The position numbers and the translations under genes were made by a program. Below the pieces are notes generated by a model. The model had not been told where the DNA came from. It saw only the letters and a list, made by a program, of their open reading frames with translations, and did not search any database. Source: Thiotrichaceae bacterium (GTDB lineage: Bacteria; Pseudomonadota; Gammaproteobacteria; Thiotrichales; Thiotrichaceae). Taken from it: 37,329 bases of DNA. The stretch spans positions 1 through 37,329 of the forward strand of contig WFWY01000038.1 in the NCBI GenBank assembly GCA_015490895.1, given 5' to 3'. Below, piece after piece: positions 16,789 to 23,769 of this stretch; positions within the stretch are counted from its first letter, which is position 1, and every line of letters starts with the position of its first letter.

Positions 16789-17750
16789 CCGTCACTCCAT
16801 CCCCTGAGCCAGGCTTTACGGGCTTTCCAGACTTTTTTCCATTCTGCTGCGGTCGCTTTATTCGCGGGGCGAACGATAGCCTGCAAGGATGCCCCCAGCG
16901 TTTTGTTAAGAACATACAGCGCCAGCAGCCCCTTGTGCAGTGGTTTTTCCCACCATCGGGAATGGCGTTGAACCAGCTCAACCTTGCCTTTGAGCAGCTT
17001 GATCATTTTCCCTGAAAAGCTGGCTTCGCTGGCACTACCGTGATGAATAATACGAGCATCCGGGGTAATCACCGGCTGATAACCCTTTTCAATCGCCTTG
17101 AGGCAATAATCGGCTTCTTCACCGTACATAAAAAAACTTTCATCCAGCCCACCTTGCTGCTCCCAGAGATCCCGCCGGGTCATGAAAAAACAGCCCTGTA
17201 CAATGTCTACCTCGCGCACGCTATCCCGTTTCCAGCAGCCATAATTATGCCGGTTAAACAGGCAGCTATGGGGGCGTAATTTGCTTAGTCCAAAGGCGCT
17301 GAAAAAAAGCGTTAATGTGCTGAGCCGTGCCCACGCATTATGCGTATTAAGCCCCAGATCATTATTTAAGGTGATGCCTCCCCAGATACCGTTATCAGGG
17401 TGTGTACAGGCAAACTGGTAGAGCCGGTCGATGGCACCTTCCAGGACAACGGTATCCGGGTTGAGTAGCAGGATATGGTCTGCACACGAATAACGTGCTC
17501 CCAGATTATTACCGCCTGAAAAACCAGTGTTGTTGGGAGAGCGTATCAGGGTCAGGTCTGGAAAGGCTTCGGCGATTTTATCGGCAGACTGGTCGTGGGA
17601 ATCATTATCCACCACAATAAGTTTGAAACGGGTATCACGGGTTTGCTCATAAACGGAGCGGATTGCACGCAGAGTAAGTGCAGCGGTATTGTAGGATACA
17701 ATAATAATATCCAGTTGCGGGTCAGTATCAGAAGACAGCTTTGGCTTCAT
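16776..17750 (-). CDS. GT2 family glycosyltransferase, rhamnosyltransferase-like
   Basis: The protein has 324 residues. It has LDIIIVSYNTAALTLRAIRS at the N-terminus, VVDNDSHDQS, NTGFSGGNNLG and the LLLNPDTVV motif (about 94-102). FFMYGEEADYCLKA follows at about 202-215. This set of phrases is typical of rhamnosyltransferase-type GT2 enzymes of O-antigen and capsule loci (COG1216). The C-terminal 80 residues are basic and helical. The ATG lies 8 nt after the acetyltransferase gene. The donor is probably a deoxysugar nucleotide, but that is inference. It acts on the cytoplasmic face of the membrane. Confidence 0.9.
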   Translation of the reverse strand: MKPKLSSDTDPQLDIIIVSYNTAALTLRAIRSVYEQTRDTRFKLIVVDNDSHDQSADKIAEAFPDLTLIRSPNNTGFSGGNNLGARYSCADHILLLNPDTVVLEGAIDRLYQFACTHPDNGIWGGITLNNDLGLNTHNAWARLSTLTLFFSAFGLSKLRPHSCLFNRHNYGCWKRDSVREVDIVQGCFFMTRRDLWEQQGGLDESFFMYGEEADYCLKAIEKGYQPVITPDARIIHHGSASEASFSGKMIKLLKGKVELVQRHSRWWEKPLHKGLLALYVLNKTLGASLQAIVRPANKATAAEWKKVWKARKAWLRGWSDGWPV

Positions 17751-17758
17751 GGAAGGCT

Positions 17759-18232
17759 CTAGGGGTTATCTTTTTCGTCAGGGGTATCAGCAATCATGCC
17801 GTAGGCAATAGTGTTGATACCGGTTTTAAGGACTTTGGCCGGGTTTCCACCGACGGCACAGTGAGAAGGAATATCCCTGGTGACAACACTGCCCGCCCCG
17901 ACAATAACCTGATCACCGATGGTAACATTGGGGAGGATAATGGCACCGGCACCAATAAAGCAATTCTCACCGATAACTGTTTTCGCACGATGCCGGCGAG
18001 TCGAAAAATCATGCGAAAGAATAATGGCATCAAAAGCGATATAGGTTTTACTGCCAATGTACAGCCCCTGCGGATTGGTTTTGTCGATTCTGGCCTTGAA
18101 TGAAATACGCACATCACTGGCGACAGGCATACCGTAGACGGTACGAAAATACCAGGTTCGGCTGGCAAGGAGTGCATTGCGGAGCTTCACCAACAGCATG
18201 AAAATAGTGTGATTAATAAAACGAACTCGCAT
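17759..18232 (-). CDS. Left-handed beta-helix acetyltransferase (WcaF/maltose O-acetyltransferase type)
   Basis: The protein has 157 residues with hexapeptide repeats, clearest from IGENCFIGAGAIILPNVTIG to VIVGAGSVVTRDIPSH, and the closing GNPAKVLK typical of serine/sugar O-acetyltransferases. His74 in ILSHDFSTR is the probable catalytic base. In this cluster it most likely acetylates a sugar of the repeat unit using acetyl-CoA. The start ATG is 2 nt from the stop of the upstream EEP gene, so the two are tightly coupled. Confidence 0.88.
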   Translation of the reverse strand: MRVRFINHTIFMLLVKLRNALLASRTWYFRTVYGMPVASDVRISFKARIDKTNPQGLYIGSKTYIAFDAIILSHDFSTRRHRAKTVIGENCFIGAGAIILPNVTIGDQVIVGAGSVVTRDIPSHCAVGGNPAKVLKTGINTIAYGMIADTPDEKDNP

Positions 18233-18234
18233 GA

Positions 18235-19179
18235 TTATTCTCGTAGCGTGCGGAGATGGACGACAGCCATTATAGGGTAATGATCCGAGTGGGCATACTG
18301 CGTCAAACGGGTATAGCGGTCAATACTGAAATGGGAGCTTAGCAAAATATAATCAATTTTGAGCACCGGAAAGGGTGTTGGCAGAGAAGCAGCCGGGGTT
18401 GGATAGGTAAATAGCAAAGGCTGCTCCGCATAGTGGTAAGCGGGCTGGAAACCGGGTACAAAGGTTTGCAGTATATCGTTATGCGGAGTGGCATTAAAAT
18501 CGCCACAAACAAGCTTCAACGGGCTTGGGTCATGCTCAATATCCTGCCGGAGGTGTTTAAAATAAAAGTCCTGATAATGTTTTTGCGTCAGGGCTTTGGG
18601 GGCATGGATATTCCATATTTTTAATACCCTGTGCTGCCAGGGTGCAGGCAAGGTTGTGGTCGCCTGCAAAAATGGCAGGGTCTTGTTCGGAGTTAACGGA
18701 AAGCGGGACAAAATCATCAGCGCACGTAGTCGGGAATACACATAATGATAATTAACTCCTGCCTCGTGCAGCTCACTGATAAAACGTGAATAGCGGGAAT
18801 AGGGGACTTCCTGCAAGCACAGAATATCGGCGGGATATTGTTTAAGCAGACGGGCTACATCTGCATAATGATCATTTCGGGAGTTAACACTAAAAGACAG
18901 AATTCGCAGCGAAGAAGCCTTGTTAATACTGTTTTTCAGTGGCTTTTCAGAGGCGGCAAATGGCTGAAAAAAATGCAGGCTGATGACGAGAAAAGCGGGT
19001 AAAAACCACAGGCTTTTTCTGGGGTGTCGCAGTACCAGATAAAGCAACAGGAGGGTGCTGAGCAAAAACAGTGCCAGGTAGGAAAAATGCAGATAACGAA
19101 TGGCAATCACATCATCGTGGAAGATCCCGTCCATAAGGATCAATACATAGATGAGCAGGATAAGCCCGTTACTGATCAA
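18235..19179 (-). CDS. Membrane-anchored endonuclease/exonuclease/phosphatase (EEP) family protein
   Basis: The protein has 314 residues. Two or three hydrophobic segments (about 1-30, 32-50 and 56-72) precede an EEP domain. The EEP metal site motifs are present: LQEVP, NIHAPK, CGDFNATPHND, KIDYILLS and SDHYPIMA. EEP enzymes cut phosphodiesters or phosphomonoesters in nucleic acids, lipids or sugar phosphates. Topology would place this domain outside the cytoplasm or at the membrane face, in the middle of a polysaccharide operon, so a lipid- or polymer-phosphate substrate is more likely than DNA. The start is TTG, with GAGG 8 nt upstream. An internal ATG at codon 16 would remove the first helix. 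Confidence 0.85.
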   Translation of the reverse strand: MISNGLILLIYVLILMDGIFHDDVIAIRYLHFSYLALFLLSTLLLLYLVLRHPRKSLWFLPAFLVISLHFFQPFAASEKPLKNSINKASSLRILSFSVNSRNDHYADVARLLKQYPADILCLQEVPYSRYSRFISELHEAGVNYHYVYSRLRALMILSRFPLTPNKTLPFLQATTTLPAPWQHRVLKIWNIHAPKALTQKHYQDFYFKHLRQDIEHDPSPLKLVCGDFNATPHNDILQTFVPGFQPAYHYAEQPLLFTYPTPAASLPTPFPVLKIDYILLSSHFSIDRYTRLTQYAHSDHYPIMAVVHLRTLRE

Positions 19180-19246
19180 CCTGAAGTCCTCACCAGGGCA
19201 GGGTAAAGAGTGTCGCTGTGGCGATGTAGATCATGGCTGAGCGGCA

Positions 19247-20542
19247 TTACGGGTTTGGCGCCACAGGATCACGTGCTCGCTGTTGCCGGCGCAAATGGCT
19301 AAGCCACTCAAGTTTTTGCATATGCTGGTTTAGCCGTGGATAACGCAGCCAGCCTATCGCCCCCAGAGTAAAGAAAAACATGGGTTGCAGCTTGCCGAAA
19401 TAATCCACGGTAAAGCCAATCAGTATCAGTGACAAAAAGGACAGCACCCAGGCATTCGCCATCCAGCGATACAGAGAGTGCTGCCGGTGCAGCTGGTTTA
19501 ATACATGAAAAACGATATAGAGTGAACAAAACAGCAACAACAGACCCGCAGGAATGCCATGCTGCATGGTGATCAGCAACCAGAAACTGTCAATACTGTA
19601 ATTGAGCCATTCCGGGCGTGACCACTGGCTAATACCAATGCCCAGCAGAGGGTTGTCCAGCACATCATCCATGGCATACTTCCACTGAAACATCCGGTAG
19701 TAGCCTGTATTGGGGTTAAAGGTCAGGTGGGAAATCAGCAAGGCAAAGAACCCCCGGTTGGAAATAATATTAATCAGGAAGGCAGCAGAAAGCCCGGTAA
19801 ACAAAAACGCAATCCAGAAGCGTTTGGCTCCACTCCAGTAATGTGACAAAAAAGCCCCCATGCCCTGAAACAGGGTTGACAGCAGGGGTGCTGATGACAG
19901 GGTTAACAGCATCGACACAAACAGGGCAAGGGTTGCGACCAGATAACGGGGTCGAAAAGCAAACAGCATCAACATAACGGCAAAAGGAAAGAAAATGGCC
20001 GTTAGCGTACCGTAAAGAATAGGATGTACAAACAGATTGGTGGCACGCATAATCCCCGCCCGAATATAATAATGTGTATACAGGCTGGGATCCAGCGAGG
20101 CATGGCCGGTCAGTTTGCTGGCCCACTCATGTAAAATGCGATGATGGGAAAAGCTTTCGTAAACGGTAAACACGGTGACAATAGTGAGCAGACCAATAAA
20201 GGCAATATTGATTTGGTAAAAGCGTTTGGGTGTGGTTATAAAAGTGCGTGCCAGGTAAAAAGCACCCAGAACCTCAATAATAAAGATACCCGCTGATTCC
20301 ACACCCTTTTGCATACCATGGTTAGCAATAAAGCTTGCAGTAGCTAACACGGTGAAAGTTAGCAATAAAATATCCACCAGGTCGGCCTGTTCAATCAGCT
20401 GCTTGATATTAAACAGACTGTAAACAAGCACCAGCGCCAGCACTACCCGATAGGCCTCGAGTCGCAGGCCGCCAGCGAGATAGTAAAACTCAACCGGGAT
20501 AAAAATGGAGAGAACAAACAGGACAGCCAGAAATTTAATCAT
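19247..20542 (-). CDS. O-antigen ligase/Wzy-type polysaccharide polymerase
   Basis: The protein has 431 residues with about eleven hydrophobic segments. A central periplasmic loop contains SNRGFFALLISHLTFNPNTG and YRMFQWKYAMDDVLDNPLLGIG, followed by the histidine in LLITMQHGIP. These phrases are typical of the Wzy_C/O-antigen ligase family. In a locus with a flippase and priming transferase it is most likely the polymerase. The start codon lies inside an exact 13-bp tandem duplication (20531-20556). No good ribosome site is visible. A 141-nt gap separates it from the flippase gene. Confidence 0.85.
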   Translation of the reverse strand: MIKFLAVLFVLSIFIPVEFYYLAGGLRLEAYRVVLALVLVYSLFNIKQLIEQADLVDILLLTFTVLATASFIANHGMQKGVESAGIFIIEVLGAFYLARTFITTPKRFYQINIAFIGLLTIVTVFTVYESFSHHRILHEWASKLTGHASLDPSLYTHYYIRAGIMRATNLFVHPILYGTLTAIFFPFAVMLMLFAFRPRYLVATLALFVSMLLTLSSAPLLSTLFQGMGAFLSHYWSGAKRFWIAFLFTGLSAAFLINIISNRGFFALLISHLTFNPNTGYYRMFQWKYAMDDVLDNPLLGIGISQWSRPEWLNYSIDSFWLLITMQHGIPAGLLLLFCSLYIVFHVLNQLHRQHSLYRWMANAWVLSFLSLILIGFTVDYFGKLQPMFFFTLGAIGWLRYPRLNQHMQKLEWLSHLRRQQRARDPVAPNP

Positions 20543-20556
20543 AAAATTTAATCATA
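20531..20556. repeat. Exact 13-bp tandem duplication over the polymerase start codon
   Basis: AAATTTAATCATA occurs twice head to tail (20531-20543, 20544-20556). On the minus strand each unit contains an ATG, at 20555 and 20542. Only the second is in frame with the polymerase. The first opens MIKFYD and then stops. Confidence 0.9.
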
Positions 20557-20683
20557 ATAGAATCGTGTCAGGGTCGGCTTGTGGCATTGAATCGTCATTT
20601 CTGGAAGTAAGGGGGCATCGTCAATGAAAGCATCGCTAAAAAATCAATAAATAGAGTCAGGCTATATCGGTTAAAAGTCGTCG

Positions 20684-21973
20684 CTACAGTCTTGTCATCT
20701 TATGCGTACTGTAATCAGCCAGCAGCTTCTGACGATAGAAGAGTAGTATAATAACGCCTGCAAGGACAGCATTGGCTAACAATGTTGCCATAGCTGCTCC
20801 CATCATGCCATGCAGAGGGATAAGCATATAATTGGCAAACAGGTTAACCAGCAGGGCAGCGACCATGGTGACATTCAAAAATCTAACCCGTTCTTTAATA
20901 ATGAATAAAAACGAAAAAGTCAAACTGATTGCGCGTAACCACTGGGCAAGCAGCAGCACCAGCAGAACAGCATACGCTTGCTCAAAGGCGGGGCCAAACA
21001 GCCACAGAGCCGGTTTGGCCAGCAGCCCCATGACGACAGTGACCAGCAACAGGCCAGCCACTACCAGTCCGGTTGCCTTCCAGAAAAAGGTAATAAAGCG
21101 TGCGGGTTGATTATTGCTAATACTTAACAAACGCGGATAAATGGTTGCATCCAGTGCGCCCAGAAAGAACAAACTCAGAAAGGAGATAGCAGCGGCTGTT
21201 GAGTACAGGCCGACTTGCTCATTACTGAGCAAAGCACCCACCATCAGGGTATCAGACCAAAGCATCAGAAAAGAAAAAATGGAGACGGGTGCCAGTGGCA
21301 AGGAGCGCCTAAGCAACTGCCCCAGTGTCGGGATCGGGTTTTGTAATGCTGAAGTACGCTGCATCCAGGGTAGCACCAGTAGCAGGGACAAGACACCTGC
21401 CAGGACTGTAGATGCCGTATACAGATTTAAATACCACTGGTTAATCGGGAATTGTTCCCAAAACAGGGCAATAAGCACCAGAAAACTCATCGCCGGCAAT
21501 GCATTCTGGATCAATGATGAAGCGGCTGACAGCCGGATAGCCTTAAAATAAAAGGCATGAATCGTGACTAAATTAAAAAATAAAATACCGACACTGGCAA
21601 TCATCAGGTTTGGCAAGGTAATGTCACCGAAAAAGGCATCCCTTAACAACGGGCTTAAACCGATCCAGAGCAAGATAAACAGCAATGAAGCCAGTAATAC
21701 CAGCCAGTAACTGCGTTTTAGAAACTGACTGCCAAATGCCCGCTGGTTTTCCTCGACACTGGCAATTTCCTTGACAATCAGTTGCTCAATACCAACACGA
21801 CTAAATAGAGCCACCCCAATCACCAGTGTAATCAGCATTCTTAGATCACCGTAATGTCCCAGCGTAAGCAATCGTGCTGCCAGAATTTGCAAGGCAAGAT
21901 TAAGCCCTACCCCGGTAAAGCGAGCCATAACGGCAAAAAGGCTTTGGCGCAGCAAGCCCTTATGAGCAGACAT
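20684..21973 (-). CDS. Oligosaccharide flippase (Wzx-like, MATE/MOP superfamily)
   Basis: The protein has 429 residues from ATG 21973 with about twelve to fourteen hydrophobic segments. The N-terminal phrase HKGLLRQSLFAVMARFTGVGLN and LPLAPVSIFSFLMLWSDTLMVG in the middle match polysaccharide-biosynthesis flippases, which move lipid-linked repeat units across the inner membrane. An in-frame GTG at 22015 would add 14 residues; neither start has a clear ribosome site. It is the first gene of the minus-strand polysaccharide locus, so the promoter should lie in 21974-22200. Confidence 0.88.
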   Translation of the reverse strand: MSAHKGLLRQSLFAVMARFTGVGLNLALQILAARLLTLGHYGDLRMLITLVIGVALFSRVGIEQLIVKEIASVEENQRAFGSQFLKRSYWLVLLASLLFILLWIGLSPLLRDAFFGDITLPNLMIASVGILFFNLVTIHAFYFKAIRLSAASSLIQNALPAMSFLVLIALFWEQFPINQWYLNLYTASTVLAGVLSLLLVLPWMQRTSALQNPIPTLGQLLRRSLPLAPVSIFSFLMLWSDTLMVGALLSNEQVGLYSTAAAISFLSLFFLGALDATIYPRLLSISNNQPARFITFFWKATGLVVAGLLLVTVVMGLLAKPALWLFGPAFEQAYAVLLVLLLAQWLRAISLTFSFLFIIKERVRFLNVTMVAALLVNLFANYMLIPLHGMMGAAMATLLANAVLAGVIILLFYRQKLLADYSTHKMTRL

Positions 21974-22504
21974 GGTTAAAACAGGCAAGGCAGCAGAGGA
22001 AGGGAGAAACGCCACCGGGTGGCCAGCTTGTGGTAACAGGGTTGTATTGCATGGTTACGCTACTTATACAGTTTGAATAAAGGGTACAACCCTGAGTTTC
22101 GGATATATCGCCCTTATCGGGCAGGAGGATTATAGTCGCCGACCTGTCTGGAAGCAATGTTATGCTTAATCAGAGGCTCCTTAAGGTATACTTCCGGCAA
22201 AAAATTTCCCTGGAGAAAAAACGTGAACTGGCTTCAGGTTCGGGGTTATTGAATGCTACTTTTCTGCTTGTTTGCGGTAGCTTCCTGATTCTCGGACAGC
22301 CTCCCGGGAGGCTCGAATGGTAGCTTGGTGCTGAGGCACGAAGCCCAACAACAGAGTTTGTTGGGCTCCTTTGTTACCGCCTTGCGTATCATTACGCTGA
22401 GTAATTACGACAATTTAGACAATTTAAATAGTCGTCTGCTTTGCTTGCAGGGATGTTGCTGCTGTGGAGAACGACAAAATGGATAGAATGGATAAAGAAT
22501 AGTC
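21974..22504. other. Intergenic region of about 530 nt with a cluster of repeats
   Basis: No credible gene was found here. The space separates the minus-strand polysaccharide locus from a plus-strand small membrane protein. It should contain both promoters, but none is convincing. It holds a TCAGAGGCTCC repeat copy (22162-22181), a CGGACAGCCT/GCTGAGGCACGAAGCCC composite (22287-22367), a GCTGAGTAAT hairpin repeat (22391-22410) and a 9-bp tandem repeat GACAATTTA (22409-22426). Confidence 0.7.
22287..22367. repeat. REP-like composite repeat, copy A
   Basis: It contains the 16-bp palindrome AGCCTCCCGGGAGGCT (22298-22313), the phrase GCTGAGGCACGAAGCCCAAC (22330-22349) and a 10-bp stem AGCCCAACAA (22342-22351) with TTGTTGGGCT (22358-22367). 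Segment 22309-22349 aligns with 35303-35344 at about 36 of 42 positions. GAGGCACGAAGCCCAAC-type sequences recur as REP-like elements in proteobacteria, to my knowledge. The stem is followed by CCTTTGTT, too poor for a confident terminator. Confidence 0.65.
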
Positions 22505-22735
22505 ATGCATAAACACAATACCCTGCTGGAGTGGTGTGGCTCCCTGCTGGCAGTATCCGGTGCCATTTTACTGGCTATAAATATAAAGATTAGCCCCTGG
22601 GCGTTTGTACTCTACCTGATGTCCAGCATCATTCTGGGAGTCTGGGGAATACGCCGAAAGGCCTACGGCATCGCCATGCAGAATATGGTGTTTATGGTCA
22701 TTAATATTGTTGGGATTTACCGCTGGCTGCTATAG
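22505..22735 (+). CDS. Small integral membrane protein, 76 residues
   Basis: Three hydrophobic stretches fill the protein: about 10-25, 30-47 and 54-75. The phrases LLEWCGSLLAVSGAILLA, SSIILGVWGIRRKAYGI and MVFMVINIVGIYRWLL match a common family of short inner-membrane proteins whose ends recall PnuC/PQ-loop half-units. Family members are 70-90 residues, so this is complete and not a fragment. Its role is unknown. The ribosome site is weak (AAAGAAT). No operon partner lies downstream on this strand. Confidence 0.7.
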   Translation: MHKHNTLLEWCGSLLAVSGAILLAINIKISPWAFVLYLMSSIILGVWGIRRKAYGIAMQNMVFMVINIVGIYRWLL

Positions 22736-22786
22736 GGGATCCTATTGCAGCCCCAACAAAACCCTGCCTGTTGTGTGCAATATGAA

Positions 22787-23263
22787 TCACTGCTGGCTGC
22801 GAATATATTTTCTGAGGTCAGCGGGTGTGATATTACCAGACTGCATTGCCTTTAACTCACCGGAAGGTGAGAAAATCAAATAGGTAGGCGCACCCAACAT
22901 GGATTTTTTGGCAACCCGGCGGACATAGTCGTCAAACTCCTCACGGTCAGTCAGCAGGGTAGGGAAGTTAACTTTGAAGCGATTAATAAAACCTTGTGCT
23001 TTGGAGGGGTTGCCATCCAGTGAGACACCAATCAGTTTGGCATTGGGGAAAGTGCCTTTGGATTTAACCAGGTCCGGCATGGTCTTTTTACAGGTGCCGC
23101 ATTCTGAATGCCAGGCTTCAACAATAAGCCACTGACCCTTGCCGACAAAGCTGGAGACATTGGCAGGGTTTCCTTTCATGTCGGTCATTGCGTGGGCAGA
23201 AGTGCCGAGAAAGGCCACAGTCAATAAAAGAGTGGTTAAGACGTTTTTCAGGCCTGATAACAT
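22787..23263 (-). CDS. Periplasmic thioredoxin-fold protein (TlpA/ResA-like)
   Basis: The protein has 158 residues with a Sec signal peptide (1-25, cleavage after SAHA). The thioredoxin fold carries the redox motif ECGTCKK (Cys55, Cys58) after VEAWHSE, and the cis-proline loop GAPTYLIF (Pro126). The extra helix region KLIGVSLDGNPSKAQGFINR matches TlpA/ResA/AhpC-TSA-like reductases that keep cysteines reduced, for example during c-type cytochrome assembly. A di-haem c-type protein is encoded on the same strand upstream. GGAG lies 7 nt before the ATG. The partner is unknown. Confidence 0.88.
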   Translation of the reverse strand: MLSGLKNVLTTLLLTVAFLGTSAHAMTDMKGNPANVSSFVGKGQWLIVEAWHSECGTCKKTMPDLVKSKGTFPNAKLIGVSLDGNPSKAQGFINRFKVNFPTLLTDREEFDDYVRRVAKKSMLGAPTYLIFSPSGELKAMQSGNITPADLRKYIRSQQ

Positions 23264-23762
23264 TGATCGCTCCGGTGATGTTTTTGGGGTATTGGCGGAC
23301 TAAACAGAGTGAGCTGTATAATCTTTTTATAATATAACTATATAAGTCAATTATGATTGCTTGCTCTATATTCTATTCACCCATGAAACAGAATCCTGAG
23401 TTTGATTGTTTATTCAGTGGAAGAGCAAGGAATAAGCATGAATGCAAGGGGGTTTATAGCATTAAGATTGATATAGATCAAATTACATATTTGATGACCA
23501 TATCACAAAATTTAATGACAATTATCATAAAAAAGATGAATGGTAGCTTATAAAAGAAAAGTGATATAAAGAGGGTTCGTGCAGTTTACCGGGGAAGGGA
23601 GAGGGCAGCTTTTTCATGTGACAGGCAGGCAGGATAAGGAACGCGCCATCCGGCATATCCCGTCGGATGGCGCTATCGCTTATCAGTCTGCGAAAACTGC
23701 CTGTTAGCTATTCTATTGATTGCATGAGACAGGCAGGCTGATAAGGAACGTCATCCGGTATA
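23264..23762. other. Intergenic region of about 500 nt, AT-rich, with an FNR box and repeats
   Basis: No convincing gene lies here. A 66-codon frame at 23353-23553 lacks a ribosome site and family features. The interval contains a perfect FNR-type box, an AT-rich promoter-like tract (about 23310-23350, minus strand, TTGACT at its upstream end), a hairpin at 23633-23684 and two copies of an imperfect 40-45-nt direct repeat. Confidence 0.6.
23468..23481. promoter_or_regulatory. Perfect FNR/DNR-type box TTGAT-ATAG-ATCAA
   Basis: TTGATATAGATCAA matches the TTGAT-N4-ATCAA consensus exactly. A weaker partner TTGAT-N6-ATCA lies at 23491-23505. The box is about 205 nt upstream of the thioredoxin-fold gene (minus strand). 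In the plus direction TATCAC (23501-23506) is a plausible -10 but no gene follows. Confidence 0.6.
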
Positions 23763-23769
23763 TCATCGG
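23621..23769. repeat. Imperfect direct repeat pair with an internal hairpin
   Basis: The first copy (23621-23665) and second copy (23729-23769) share ACAGGCAGGC, GATAAGGAACG, CATCCGG and ATAT in order. The first has a 10-bp stem GCGCCATCCG (23643-23652) with 23664-23673, flanked by GATAAG/CTTATC (23633-23638, 23679-23684). The second copy has lost the right arm and runs into the stop codon of the peroxidase gene. Confidence 0.7.

Noticed and set aside
23353-23553. 66-codon plus-strand frame over the FNR box
   Set aside because: No ribosome site; it would put the regulatory box inside the gene.
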